Shown piece after piece: positions 46,704-54,352 of a stretch of DNA of 64,000 bases. The translations under genes and the position numbers were made by a program. The stretch comes from Chryseobacterium jejuense (lineage in GTDB: Bacteria; Bacteroidota; Bacteroidia; Flavobacteriales; Weeksellaceae), in NCBI RefSeq assembly GCF_017877355.1, contig NZ_JAGIPR010000004.1, positions 186,001 to 250,000 of the forward strand, in the 5' to 3' direction. Every line of letters begins with the position of its first letter. The first letter of the stretch is position 1. The notes beneath the pieces were generated by a model, which made no database searches, was not told where the DNA came from, and saw nothing but the letters and a program-made list of their open reading frames with translations.

Positions 46704-47180
46704 ATGAGAGTTTATTTTTTTATAATAATTTTTGCATTATATTCATGCTCCAAGGGAAGCAAAAATTCATCTGTAAGTAACTATTATACTACAGAAGCTA
46801 GCGAGAGTGAATCTAATTATGGTGACTCAACTATGAATGGCACTTACTGTGCTGAAATTGATTACTACTATTACAATACAGGTACTTCGAGTACATATAC
46901 TTTGACTGTAGAAGTTGAAAACGATGAACTGGTTAAAATCAATTGGCCAAACGGTGGTTGGCTAGATGATTCACATTTTACTCCACAGGATATATCAAGT
47001 GGCTCTTGCTCTTTTACTAGTGATGCTGGGTATGACTATAACATTACTTTATTAAACAAAGGCGATTGCTCATACAGTACTACTCCTAGTTACAGCCCTG
47101 AATATAATACTTCAGATGAGTATTTAGATAGCGAACAGGAAACTTCATTCGATAATAGTGATGAATTGGAAGAAGAGTAA
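46704..47180 (+). CDS. Small Ser/Tyr/Glu-rich lipoprotein
   Basis: This 158-residue protein has a lipobox (FALYSCSKG, Cys15). The mature part has a Tyr-rich stretch (AEIDYYYYNTGT), a compact domain with LTVEVENDELVKINWPNGGW and ISSGSCSFTSDAGYDYNITL, and an acidic tail ending SDELEEE. The pair of internal cysteines may form a disulphide. It is likely outer-membrane-anchored; function unknown. It stands alone behind its own promoter, divergent from the defence operon. An exposed lipoprotein on a mobile element could act in surface or entry exclusion, but that is speculation. Confidence 0.75.
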   Translation: MRVYFFIIIFALYSCSKGSKNSSVSNYYTTEASESESNYGDSTMNGTYCAEIDYYYYNTGTSSTYTLTVEVENDELVKINWPNGGWLDDSHFTPQDISSGSCSFTSDAGYDYNITLLNKGDCSYSTTPSYSPEYNTSDEYLDSEQETSFDNSDELEEE

Positions 47181-47409
47181 TAGCGGTTGATTTGTTTCAT
47201 TCTAAGAATGTTTTATAAATTATTCACACCTAGTATAATGAAATATCTTGAGTTTAAGTAACTACAGTAGTTATATAGAAAACACCCCCCCATCATTTCT
47301 TTTTTCTTTGTATACTCCCCCCATTTTTTAACATGAGTTTTTTGTTATGAGCTTTACAGAACTCATATTTATAAATTTCCTGAAATTTATTTTTTAGACA
47401 AATAATATA

Positions 47410-47427
47410 TTTAGACTAAAGTCTAAA
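47410..47427. repeat. 18-bp perfect palindrome (operator candidate)
   Basis: TTTAGACT-AA-AGTCTAAA, about 70-85 bp upstream of the -7 element of the ardA unit. Size and symmetry suit a dimeric repressor or recombinase site. Confidence 0.5.
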
Positions 47428-47495
47428 CGTGATACAATAAAAGTTTGTTAATAACATGATATAAAAGTTATAAAATGTACTAAAAACACATATCC

Positions 47496-47503
47496 TAAAT
47501 TTG
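47496..47503 (+). promoter_or_regulatory. -7 element for ardA
   Basis: TAAATTTG matches TAnnTTTG; it would start the transcript about 35 bp before the leader hairpin. Confidence 0.5.
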
Positions 47504-47546
47504 GTACAGTTAGAAAAATGTTGTACATTTGAATAAATAAAAAAAA

Positions 47547-47575
47547 GCCTTGAATGTGTTGGAGCACATCAAGGC
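47547..47575 (+). promoter_or_regulatory. Leader hairpin before ardA
   Basis: GCCTTGA (47547-47553) pairs with TCAAGGC (47569-47575), and after a bulged A, TGTG pairs with CACA, loop TTGGAG. It is preceded by an A-run and lies 44 bp before the ardA ATG inside the predicted leader. Confidence 0.7.
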
Positions 47576-47618
47576 AAACGTTAATAAATGTTCAACCGTT
47601 AAATTAAAATTCATCAAC

Positions 47619-48161
47619 ATGGCAAATTTACAAAATTGTCTTGACAATTGTAGTATCTACGTAGGGAGCTACAAAAAGTACAACGAAGGAAGCATCTTTG
47701 GAGAGTGGCTCAACCTTTCAGATTATTCGGATTACAATGAACTTTACGAGGCTATGAAAGAACTTCACAATGATGAAGGAGACCCCGAATTTATGTTTCA
47801 GGATTATGAATTCCCAAAATTCTTTATCAATCAAGGGTTAATAAGTGAATGTCACATTTCAGAGGACATTTACGAAATTGCAGAGAAAATAAACAATTCA
47901 GGCTTAGAATTTGAAATCATTGAAGCCTACGTAGATTGCATTGGTAGTTATTGTAAAGATACAGAGGAGCTTTTAGATAAGGTTTCGGATTCTTATTCTG
48001 GTGAATTTAATTCAGATGAAGACTTTGCACAAGAAATGTTAGAACAAGATGGCAGCATTCCCGAAAATCTGCCCTCATACATCTTCATAGACTGGCAGAA
48101 AACAGCATATAATTTCATGTTTGACTATTCATGTTCAAATGGTCATTATTTCAGAAATTAA
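47619..48161 (+). CDS. ardA: ArdA-like antirestriction protein
   Basis: ATG at 47619 (MANLQNCLDNCSIYVGSYKK) is chosen over 47550, which lies inside the leader hairpin. The 180-residue acidic protein shows the ArdA pattern: IYVGSYKKYNEGSIFGEWLN, then YEAMKELHNDEGDPEFMFQD and a C-terminal ENLPSYIFIDWQKTAYNFMF. ArdA mimics bent B-form DNA and blocks type I restriction-modification enzymes, protecting incoming mobile elements. It is followed by the recombinase gene 46 bp downstream on the same strand. Confidence 0.85.
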   Translation: MANLQNCLDNCSIYVGSYKKYNEGSIFGEWLNLSDYSDYNELYEAMKELHNDEGDPEFMFQDYEFPKFFINQGLISECHISEDIYEIAEKINNSGLEFEIIEAYVDCIGSYCKDTEELLDKVSDSYSGEFNSDEDFAQEMLEQDGSIPENLPSYIFIDWQKTAYNFMFDYSCSNGHYFRN

Positions 48162-48207
48162 TAACAACCCTGCACCCTGTCATCAGGGTGCTTTATACCA
48201 TAATCAA

Positions 48208-48801
48208 ATGAAAGCAAGATATATTAGAGTTTCTACTGGAAACCAGAATACAGCAAGACAATTACAGAAAAGCCACCCTAATGAAAAACTTTACATTGAC
48301 ATCATTAGTGGGGCTACACCATTCAGCCAAAGACCAGAGGGAAAAAAGATGCTTGAAGACATAGAAGCTGGTTTAATAGATTACATAACTGTAAATTCAA
48401 TTGACCGATTAGGACGAAATCTTTTTGACATTCTCACTACCTTGGAACTTCTAAATGACAAAAAAATTATTTTGAAAGTCGATAACTTGGGCATTGAAAG
48501 CTTAGTTAATGGTAAGATAAATTCAGCTTTTAGACTAATCATTTCAGTGATGGCAAACATAGCCCAGATGGAACGAGAAACCTTACTGGAAAGGCAACAA
48601 GAGGGCATAAAACTTGCCATAGCTAAGGGGGTTTACAAAGGTAGGGTAAAAGGTTCGGTTGAAAGTGATGAACAGGTTTTAGATAAGTATAAAGAGGTTG
48701 TAAAGTATCTAAAGAAAGGACAATCTTTGAGAGATACCGCCAAGCTATGCAACGTTAGCTTAGGAACTGTTCAAAAGGTTAAGAAAATTATAAATCAGTA
48801 A
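48208..48801 (+). CDS. Serine recombinase (resolvase/invertase family)
   Basis: Start at 48208 (MKARYIRVSTGNQNTARQL) places catalytic Ser9 in the usual N-terminal context; an upstream in-frame start overlaps ardA. The 197-residue protein continues with SIDRLGRNLFDIL, the long dimerisation helix with MANIAQMERETLLERQQEGI, and a C-terminal helix-turn-helix (GQSLRDTAKLCNVSLGTVQK). It belongs to the small resolvase/invertase class. It could resolve multimers of the excised element or invert a segment; no obvious inverted target was found near it. Confidence 0.92.
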   Translation: MKARYIRVSTGNQNTARQLQKSHPNEKLYIDIISGATPFSQRPEGKKMLEDIEAGLIDYITVNSIDRLGRNLFDILTTLELLNDKKIILKVDNLGIESLVNGKINSAFRLIISVMANIAQMERETLLERQQEGIKLAIAKGVYKGRVKGSVESDEQVLDKYKEVVKYLKKGQSLRDTAKLCNVSLGTVQKVKKIINQ

Positions 48802-48809
48802 TTTGCAAT

Positions 48810-49724
48810 ATGATTTTTATAAATACACTTGAAAAGGTAAATAATTTTATTATCTCTAAAATAAACTTTCAGGATAATGAAGTCGAACTTAATAAAAAAT
48901 ATTACCTATTAATAGATGACGAAGCTATTGAGGGAGATTCAGAACATTATGATTTTTCTGCTATAAATTATGACCAATTTATCTCTCAGTACGACATCGA
49001 CTACATCATTCAAAAGTATAAAGCTTTATTAGTTTCAGAAATAGAATTCTATCAGTGTGATTTCATTAAAACTGTTGCCAATCACTTTAGAGATTATAAT
49101 ACAGAGTTGAGTCAAAAGATATACTATGAAAATACAATCTTATCTTTAGAGAATTGCATTTCTCGGTTTTCAGAACAATTAAATGATAAAGAGGATTTTT
49201 CTATACCTTTAAATAACATTCAAAGGATTACTATTAATATAATCAATGATGCACACACAGGAATCATAAATATGCTTAAAAATGAATATGGTAAGCATAT
49301 CACTTCTGTAGTTAAAGTTGACAACCTTAGAACTATCTTTGGTCTGAACTTGGCTTTTGTTGAAAAACTGTACAATGAGTTTAAATCATACGACCTATTT
49401 AACAAGCACATTTCACAAAATGATTTTTTTGAAATTCTAAAAATTAATTATGCAGGAGAAACCAAAATTGAACTGAAACTTAATTCTCTTCCTGATTTCT
49501 ACTATCTAATACGATTTCTCAAAGAGAAATTTTCTTCGAAACCTATGATTTTTTATGACCTAATTTCTCAAAGATTCTTAGTAACTACAAACGGGAAAGA
49601 TAAAGTTAGTTTCAATTCTAAAAAAATCTCTAATGGAATAAGCGATTTAAATAAAGATGTTGCCTCAAGAGTTGTAAAAAAAGGTTCAGAAATTACAGCT
49701 CTCGTCAATATTTTAGACCAATAA
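48810..49724 (+). CDS. Hypothetical protein (304 aa)
   Basis: Not recognised. The 304-residue protein starts MIFINTLEKVNNFIISKINF, has an acidic N-terminal half and a long helical middle (about 90-190). The C-terminal region contains LNSLPDFYYLIRFLKEKFSS and SNGISDLNKDVASRVVKK, recalling the end of conserved proteins encoded beside mobilisation genes in Bacteroidetes islands. No signal peptide or membrane helix. It starts 8 bp after the recombinase gene, so it is probably co-transcribed with it. Confidence 0.7.
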   Translation: MIFINTLEKVNNFIISKINFQDNEVELNKKYYLLIDDEAIEGDSEHYDFSAINYDQFISQYDIDYIIQKYKALLVSEIEFYQCDFIKTVANHFRDYNTELSQKIYYENTILSLENCISRFSEQLNDKEDFSIPLNNIQRITINIINDAHTGIINMLKNEYGKHITSVVKVDNLRTIFGLNLAFVEKLYNEFKSYDLFNKHISQNDFFEILKINYAGETKIELKLNSLPDFYYLIRFLKEKFSSKPMIFYDLISQRFLVTTNGKDKVSFNSKKISNGISDLNKDVASRVVKKGSEITALVNILDQ

Positions 49725-49790
49725 AAACAATATCCCACAATAATCTAAATAACAAATTGAAATACAACAAATTAACCCAAAATAAAGTAT

Positions 49791-49812
49791 AAAAATCCCT
49801 CAAAAATCCCTC
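49791..49812. repeat. Direct repeat upstream of the VirE_N gene
   Basis: AAAAATCCCTC occurs twice in tandem (49791-49801, 49802-49812), 12 bp upstream of a -7 element, TATTTTTG, at 49824-49831. It may be an operator. Confidence 0.5.
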
Positions 49813-49859
49813 AAAAACTGAACTATTTTTGTAACTGTAAAATTTATAAAAACACAGAT

Positions 49860-51113
49860 ATGTTCAGAAAATTCGCAAACGTAAAAACAAGTCATTCAAA
49901 CTCAACATTTGAAAATCTACAGCAGGTAATAAAGTATATTAAAGATAGCTCAAGACCTGAAATTAAAGAAATTCTAAAACTTAAAACCTTAGAAAAAGGA
50001 ACAAAAGAATATGATGACATAAAACAGTCTTATATTCCATCCATTCTCTGGAACTTTACTACTAATGGTTGTAAGAAATTAGAAAGCGTAATTCAGTCTA
50101 CTGGCTACATCTATTTTGACATTGATAATGATTTAAACTTTCAGTTTAATTCCGAATACTTTACAGCCCACTGGAAAAGTGTAAGTGGCACAGGCTTCGG
50201 TTGTCTTGTTAAGGTATTAGGAGTGAATAAATCTAACTTTAAAGAGGCTTTTGTATGGATAGCAGAGAAACTACAAATCCCTTTTGACCCTAAGACTAAT
50301 AATATAAATAGACTCAATATTCTTTCTTTTGACCCAGATATATATTATAATGAGCATGCGCAGGCTATTGACTGTAGTTTTCTGTCTACCGATGATGCTA
50401 TTGATATTCAGGAAGAAAATAATCATTCCATTACCAAATATAGTTTTATTAATAGTTATCAATGGAATGATAAAAATAACCGTATCAGATATGATAACTT
50501 AGAAGAGAAGAAATCCAAAATTCAAATAATTTACGATGAAAATGGGGTCTGTGACTTAAAAGAGGAAAAACTTTATTATGCTACAGTTAAAATTCCTAGA
50601 AATATTAATAATGGAAAAAGAAATCATATCCTATCAGGCATTGCAATTAAGATACTTGCTCTAAATCCTAATATACAAAGCGGAAGATTAATCGAATTCA
50701 TGAGAATAGTAAATAAATCATGCTGTAGACCAACAATGAATGATAGTGAAATAAAAAGTATATGTAAAACTATCCTGGATAAAAGAGAAAAATGGTTACC
50801 TATAGATAATGCTAAAAAAAGGTTCTTCTTTGACCCTACACTAATATTAGATGCAAATCAAAAACGGAGCCTTGTTCGAATCTATATTAATAAACACAGA
50901 GGGGTACAAAAAAAGCAGTTAGTAAGCGATTCTTTTGCTGGGTTACTCAGTGAGGGAAGAAAGTTTAAAATTAAAGACATACAGGAAGAGACCAAGGTTT
51001 CTCCAACTACAATTAGAAAATATCTTTCAGAAATACTATTAGAGGAGTACGGAGGTGAGACAGCAAATATACAGTCGTTTTTTAACGCTAAAAAACAAAT
51101 TAAAACCCAATAA
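49860..51113 (+). CDS. VirE_N / primase-like domain protein
   Basis: This 417-residue protein opens with the BT4734/BF3469-type VirE N-terminal domain: MFRKFANVKTSHSNSTFENL, SILWNFTTNGCKKLESVIQS, then TGYIYFDIDND and SVSGTGFGCLVKVLG, with the acidic DIDxD and SGTG segments that match an archaeo-eukaryotic primase-like active site. INRLNILSFDPDIYYN closes that domain. Residues about 235-310 resemble a primase C-terminal helical domain (RNHILSGIAIKILALNP). The C-terminus has a winged-helix-like KIKDIQEETKVSPTTIRKYL. Such proteins accompany replication or mobilisation genes in Bacteroidetes islands. The helicase partner often found is absent. Confidence 0.8.
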   Translation: MFRKFANVKTSHSNSTFENLQQVIKYIKDSSRPEIKEILKLKTLEKGTKEYDDIKQSYIPSILWNFTTNGCKKLESVIQSTGYIYFDIDNDLNFQFNSEYFTAHWKSVSGTGFGCLVKVLGVNKSNFKEAFVWIAEKLQIPFDPKTNNINRLNILSFDPDIYYNEHAQAIDCSFLSTDDAIDIQEENNHSITKYSFINSYQWNDKNNRIRYDNLEEKKSKIQIIYDENGVCDLKEEKLYYATVKIPRNINNGKRNHILSGIAIKILALNPNIQSGRLIEFMRIVNKSCCRPTMNDSEIKSICKTILDKREKWLPIDNAKKRFFFDPTLILDANQKRSLVRIYINKHRGVQKKQLVSDSFAGLLSEGRKFKIKDIQEETKVSPTTIRKYLSEILLEEYGGETANIQSFFNAKKQIKTQ

Positions 51114-51127
51114 TAGTTGGGTTTTAA
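51102..51127. terminator. Bidirectional terminator
   Basis: AAAACCCAA pairs with TTGGGTTTT around a short loop, between the convergent VirE_N gene (+) and the frameshifted gene (-). Confidence 0.8.
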
Positions 51128-51129
51128 TT

Positions 51130-51476
51130 CTATAATAAATCTTTTACTTCGTTATCATAGTTATCCAGATGACGGTTTGTGGAACAAAAATAACTTCTAA
51201 CAAAAATTTTAACCTCAAAAGGTTTATCTTTAATATAGTCAGCCATAATTGAATTACCTGCATGCTCGACAACTTTTTCATAAAATGATTCGAAATTAGC
51301 ATTCAAATCATTTTGTAGTATTAGTTTGTTTTCAGCAATAATTTTTTTTAAATCGTTTTTGATAATAATTTACTTTTTTCTTCAGCTAATTTAACATACT
51401 CATTAGTAATAACACTGTTCTGCATGTCATAATTTAGATACTCTTTATCTGAAGCAAATACTGAGTTTTCTTCCAT
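51130..51476 (-). pseudogene. Small gene broken by a one-base frameshift
   Basis: The minus-strand ATG at 51476 opens MEENSVFASDKEYLNYDMQN and runs into a TAA after LLSKTI. The following frame continues the coding character (KIIAENKLILQNDLNANFES to DNYDNEVKDLL) up to TAG at 51130. Adding one base in the five-T run at 51356-51360 fuses both parts into one 115-residue protein of 116 codons including stop. It is helical, charged and unrecognised. It could be a true pseudogene, a sequencing error in a homopolymer, or a slippage site. Confidence 0.7.
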
Positions 51477-51486
51477 GATTGTTTAT

Positions 51487-51502
51487 TTTATTGAACAATA
51501 AA
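51487..51502. repeat. 16-bp palindrome upstream of the broken gene
   Basis: TTTATTG-AA-CAATAAA, perfect, followed by ATACA/TGTAT halves about 51504-51518. Candidate operator for the small gene at 51130-51476. Confidence 0.45.
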
Positions 51503-51567
51503 TATACATTTTTTGTATGTTTGCAGTAACATTATCGAAAAAAAGAAGCATAGCTTTTATTTTGTTT

Positions 51568-51675
51568 GGGGAATCTGACAGTTCAAAAAACAACACAGAA
51601 TAAATAGTTTATGACTCGTGCTATATGGCACGGGTTATTCCTATTTGTGTTGTTTGGCTTTGTCAGAGCCTCCCC
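51568..51675. ncRNA. Long imperfect hairpin (structured RNA or DNA site)
   Basis: Nested complementary arms: GGGG (51568-51571) with CCCC (51672-51675); TCTGACA (51574-51580) with TGTCAGA (51661-51667); AAACAACACA (51588-51597) with TGTGTTGTTT (51646-51655); AAATAG (51602-51607) with CTATTT (51641-51646); CTCGTGC (51615-51621) with GCACGGG (51628-51634). No ORF covers it. It lies in the 290-bp gap between the broken gene and the lipoprotein operon. It might be an ncRNA, a leader, a transfer origin or a small inverted-repeat transposon. A second inverted repeat AATCCCG / CGGGATT follows at 51691-51735. Confidence 0.6.
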
Positions 51676-51762
51676 TTGCAAGTATGGTTTAATCCCGTGC
51701 TTTCTGCATTTTATAACCTTTCACTTTTCGGGATTGAGTGATATTTTTTAAAGATTTCACTT

Positions 51763-52176
51763 ATGAAAAAGATTTTACTATTGTCATTTCTGGCACTTTC
51801 TCTCTTCGCTCTTAGTTGCTCTAACAACGAAGACAACACACCACCACAACAAAACAATCCTATACAAAGTAAATTCTTCTCACCCCCAAGCTGGATAATT
51901 GGAACATGGGTTATATCTGGAACTACAACCCAGTATTTCAAATTTTCAAATGAAGACTTTATATTGCTTACGCCTTATACGAGCTACAAAACGGTATTAG
52001 AACAGACAAAATCTGCGGGACAAACAGCAAAGGTGGATGAGACAATAACAGATATCGATTATAACTTTGTTATTACAGTAGGTGCTTCTAGTGGTTCTTA
52101 CAAGTTCAAAAAGGTTAATGCCACTAAAATTCAATGGATTAATGGTATTAATAACATTACTTTAGACAAAGAATAA
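51763..52176 (+). CDS. Lipocalin-like lipoprotein
   Basis: This 137-residue lipoprotein has a lipobox (FALSCSNNE, Cys19), a proline/asparagine-rich linker and a domain starting PPSWIIGTWVISGTTTQYFK, the IxGxW start typical of small lipocalin-like proteins of Bacteroidetes. The rest is beta-rich to ITLDKE. It is first in an apparent three-gene operon with the next two genes (20-bp gap). Function unknown. Confidence 0.75.
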   Translation: MKKILLLSFLALSLFALSCSNNEDNTPPQQNNPIQSKFFSPPSWIIGTWVISGTTTQYFKFSNEDFILLTPYTSYKTVLEQTKSAGQTAKVDETITDIDYNFVITVGASSGSYKFKKVNATKIQWINGINNITLDKE

Positions 52177-52196
52177 TAATTTTAAAATCATTGAAT

Positions 52197-52766
52197 ATGA
52201 AAAAGTTATTATTATCATTACTGTTGTTTGCAGGTCTTACCAATGCACAAACCCAGCAAGACTATTACAACCAGTCAGCCTCTGGAATTGACCCAGTAAT
52301 TGGTATGAAAGAAACTCAAAGTGAGAGTGTAAGGGCTGTTGATGAGATTTTGAAAAACAATAAACCCAGTAAAATTGGGCAAAAGTTAGAAAAGTCTCAG
52401 GAAATGGTTGAAAACCTCGAAGTAGCAAAATTTGAAGATGTTTACCAACCTGCACCAGCTCCTGAAAACAGAAGCTATAATCAGTCTGGAAACGTACAAA
52501 CAAACACTCAAAATAGTGATGTTGACCCATTCAGTTCACCAGATGACAATAGACCTTCTTTTCAAGGAGAAAGGGTTAATGTTGATGATTATTATAATCA
52601 GCAACCAGATGGGAGCTACATTAAGAAAGACACTGGCTACCAAAAAAACAGCAATAATGGTAGTGATAATACAGTTCTTATTATTGTTATTCTCTTCGTT
52701 GGTATAGGAATAATTGGAGCCATTGTAACCAATCAGAGAAAACCGAACAATTATGATAAGGAATAG
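52197..52766 (+). CDS. Secreted or periplasmic protein with C-terminal membrane anchor
   Basis: Start at 52197 (MKKLLLSLLLFAGLTNAQTQ), a signal peptide. The 189-residue protein has a low-complexity Gln/Asn/Pro-rich middle (PAPAPENRSYNQSGNVQTNT) and a C-terminal membrane helix (about residues 158-178, TVLIIVILFVGIGIIGAIV) with a short cytoplasmic tail. That makes a periplasmic loop tethered at its C-terminus. Its end overlaps the next gene by 14 bp. Not recognised as a family. Confidence 0.7.
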   Translation: MKKLLLSLLLFAGLTNAQTQQDYYNQSASGIDPVIGMKETQSESVRAVDEILKNNKPSKIGQKLEKSQEMVENLEVAKFEDVYQPAPAPENRSYNQSGNVQTNTQNSDVDPFSSPDDNRPSFQGERVNVDDYYNQQPDGSYIKKDTGYQKNSNNGSDNTVLIIVILFVGIGIIGAIVTNQRKPNNYDKE

Positions 52767-53565
52767 ATTTCATGATAAATTTAATTGGTTGTTTCCAACT
52801 GATAATAACGAAAGTGATATTATCACTGTTCTCCGTTACAATTTTATCAACTCTGTACCTTTTCAAAAGGTTGTATTAGATTTTCTGGCTTGGAATGGGA
52901 TTGATAAAAAAGGGAATGTAACCAATAACAAAGTTTATCCAACTCGTACCCAAATTCTGGAAAACAAAACAGCACTTGCAAAATGTAGGTTTTCAACGGG
53001 TAAATATATTGAGAAACTTGTAGTTTTTGTTTTTCTGGAAACGAAGAAAGAAATACCTGATTTGAATCCAGATTTGTTTGCTCATTTTTTTGAAGAGAAT
53101 TATCATAATTCAAAGCTTATCAAATTTACCACTTTAGAGACTCAAAAATCCAACAAAACAACAAAAGAGCACTATAATAAATTAAAGGGATTTTTAATTG
53201 AAATTCAAAGCCTTTTAGAGACTGAGGATTTAAGAGCCAGAATCGAGTGCAATCATACTGAAATCCCAAACTTAGGAAACTGCTTTAGATGTGAGGAATT
53301 TATAACTCCGTTTTGTAAGATTGGGTTAAATTGTGATGAAACTGGAAAGTTCACAATCAATTATTTTATCAATCCTCATCTAAAAGAATTAATTGGTAAA
53401 TCTCTGGGTGAAATTCTGGAAAAACGATTTGATGAGCTAGCCACTACTGAAATGAAAGATTTTGTAAAAATGGTTCCATTAAACAGGAGATATGACAAAT
53501 ACTTTAAAGAGATTCAGTCTATTCCAAATTGTAAGATTTGTGTAACCGAGCAAAATTCTTTATAA
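52753..53565 (+). CDS. Hypothetical protein (270 aa) with cysteine pairs
   Basis: Not recognised. The 270-residue protein is soluble, basic and lacks a signal peptide. Cysteines cluster at about residues 172-196 (ECNHTEIPNLGNCFRCEEF, then FCKIGLNC), possibly a zinc-binding site, and again near the end (PNCKICV). It overlaps the preceding membrane-anchored gene, implying coupling. A terminator follows at 53609-53637. Confidence 0.65.
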   Translation: MIRNRFHDKFNWLFPTDNNESDIITVLRYNFINSVPFQKVVLDFLAWNGIDKKGNVTNNKVYPTRTQILENKTALAKCRFSTGKYIEKLVVFVFLETKKEIPDLNPDLFAHFFEENYHNSKLIKFTTLETQKSNKTTKEHYNKLKGFLIEIQSLLETEDLRARIECNHTEIPNLGNCFRCEEFITPFCKIGLNCDETGKFTINYFINPHLKELIGKSLGEILEKRFDELATTEMKDFVKMVPLNRRYDKYFKEIQSIPNCKICVTEQNSL

Positions 53566-53608
53566 ATCGAAAGACAGGCATAAACCTTTTATGGTGTTTT
53601 TTGAAAGA

Positions 53609-53637
53609 ATAATTCCCTCATTTTTAGAGGGAATTTT
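53609..53637 (+). terminator. Terminator of the lipoprotein operon
   Basis: AATTCCCTC pairs with GAGGGAATT around a T-rich loop, followed by TTTAAT. It stands between two convergent operons. Confidence 0.75.
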
Positions 53638-53755
53638 AATATTCGTATACCTGTAACAACTTCGGAACTTTGTTTTTTATTTAAGTCACTGATATTCATT
53701 GTACTTCCCATTACAAATGGAAGATTTTTTTCAGCTAAAAAACCAGACTGTTTTT

Positions 53756-54085
53756 TTACTCCTCAACAAAACTCTGAGCTGACTTTACAACTGATATTTT
53801 ACCTCCGACAGAGCACTGGCATGTAGAGCTATCTAAGAGCTCTTTTTTGTCTTCAATTTCAAATTCAGAAGTATTCTCCCACTTAATGGGTGAAGGTGAG
53901 CAGGAAGACCTTAAAACACTACACATTCCAAAAGGTTTTATGTTAGCATTAGGTTGTTTATCTTCTTCTGTCGCCTGTAGTTTTCCTTCAATCTTCATAA
54001 AAGACTGACTTGTTACCGTGAGTGGAGTTGGTGAAGCTCCTTTATCACATTTTAGCTGGGTGGTATCTGTTATATATTGAGACAT
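53756..54085 (-). CDS. PAAR-like protein (DUF4280 family)
   Basis: This 109-residue protein matches DUF4280: LKCDKGASPTPLTVTSQSF at the start, then QPNANIKPFGMCSVLRSSC, CSPSPIKW and CQCSVGGKISVVKSAQ. DUF4280 proteins are PAAR-like tips of VgrG spikes in type VI and related contractile systems of Bacteroidetes; the conserved cysteines probably bind metal. It has no toxin extension. It is last in the operon after VgrG, deacetylase and the small membrane protein, completing a spike-tip cassette. Confidence 0.82.
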   Translation of the reverse strand: MSQYITDTTQLKCDKGASPTPLTVTSQSFMKIEGKLQATEEDKQPNANIKPFGMCSVLRSSCSPSPIKWENTSEFEIEDKKELLDSSTCQCSVGGKISVVKSAQSFVEE

Positions 54086-54089
54086 GATT

Positions 54090-54350
54090 TTATTGTTTTT
54101 TATGACAATCTATTTCTTTCAATCCCACATACTCCCAGAAACCTCCAACCTTTCTATAAAACTGGATATCTTTACCAAAATAAGCCTTACCTACCTCTGA
54201 GTCATAATCATACTCATATACACCAAATTTAACCCAGCATAATGAGAGCTCCCCACACTGTTTATTAGTTTCAAACGGATAAAAATACAATCCTACAAAA
54301 AATAAAACAGTACAAAGAAGTAATAATATTCTTAAAAATATCTTTTTCAT
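54090..54350 (-). CDS. Small membrane-anchored protein, candidate immunity protein
   Basis: This 86-residue protein starts with a hydrophobic signal or anchor (ILLLLCTVLFFVGLYFYPF), leaving about 60 periplasmic residues with cysteines (KQCGELSLCW, EIDCHKKQ). It lies 2 bp downstream of the deacetylase and 4 bp upstream of the PAAR-like gene. A short envelope protein coded directly after an effector is the standard place of an immunity protein; the periplasmic location suits an envelope-directed enzyme. No family is recognised, so this is inference from position. Confidence 0.65.
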   Translation of the reverse strand: MKKIFLRILLLLCTVLFFVGLYFYPFETNKQCGELSLCWVKFGVYEYDYDSEVGKAYFGKDIQFYRKVGGFWEYVGLKEIDCHKKQ

Positions 54351-54352
54351 AG

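Larger units (their letters stand above)
47181..47618. other. ardA upstream region with palindrome and hairpin
   Basis: Non-coding, about 440 bp. It has two C-runs (47284-47290 and 47318-47323 approximately), an 18-bp perfect palindrome at 47410-47427, inverted AAATGTAC / GTACATTT halves (about 47473-47480 and 47523-47530), a -7 element at 47496-47503 and the hairpin at 47547-47575. Confidence 0.55.

Noticed and set aside
47284..47323. Two C-runs as a G-quadruplex
   Set aside because: Only two G-tracts on the minus strand, separated by nearly 30 bases, are too few for an intramolecular quadruplex.
51568..51735. Retron ncRNA or integron attC site
   Set aside because: No reverse transcriptase lies next to it, and the GTTRRRY/RYYYAAC core sites of attC are not present at the hairpin ends.
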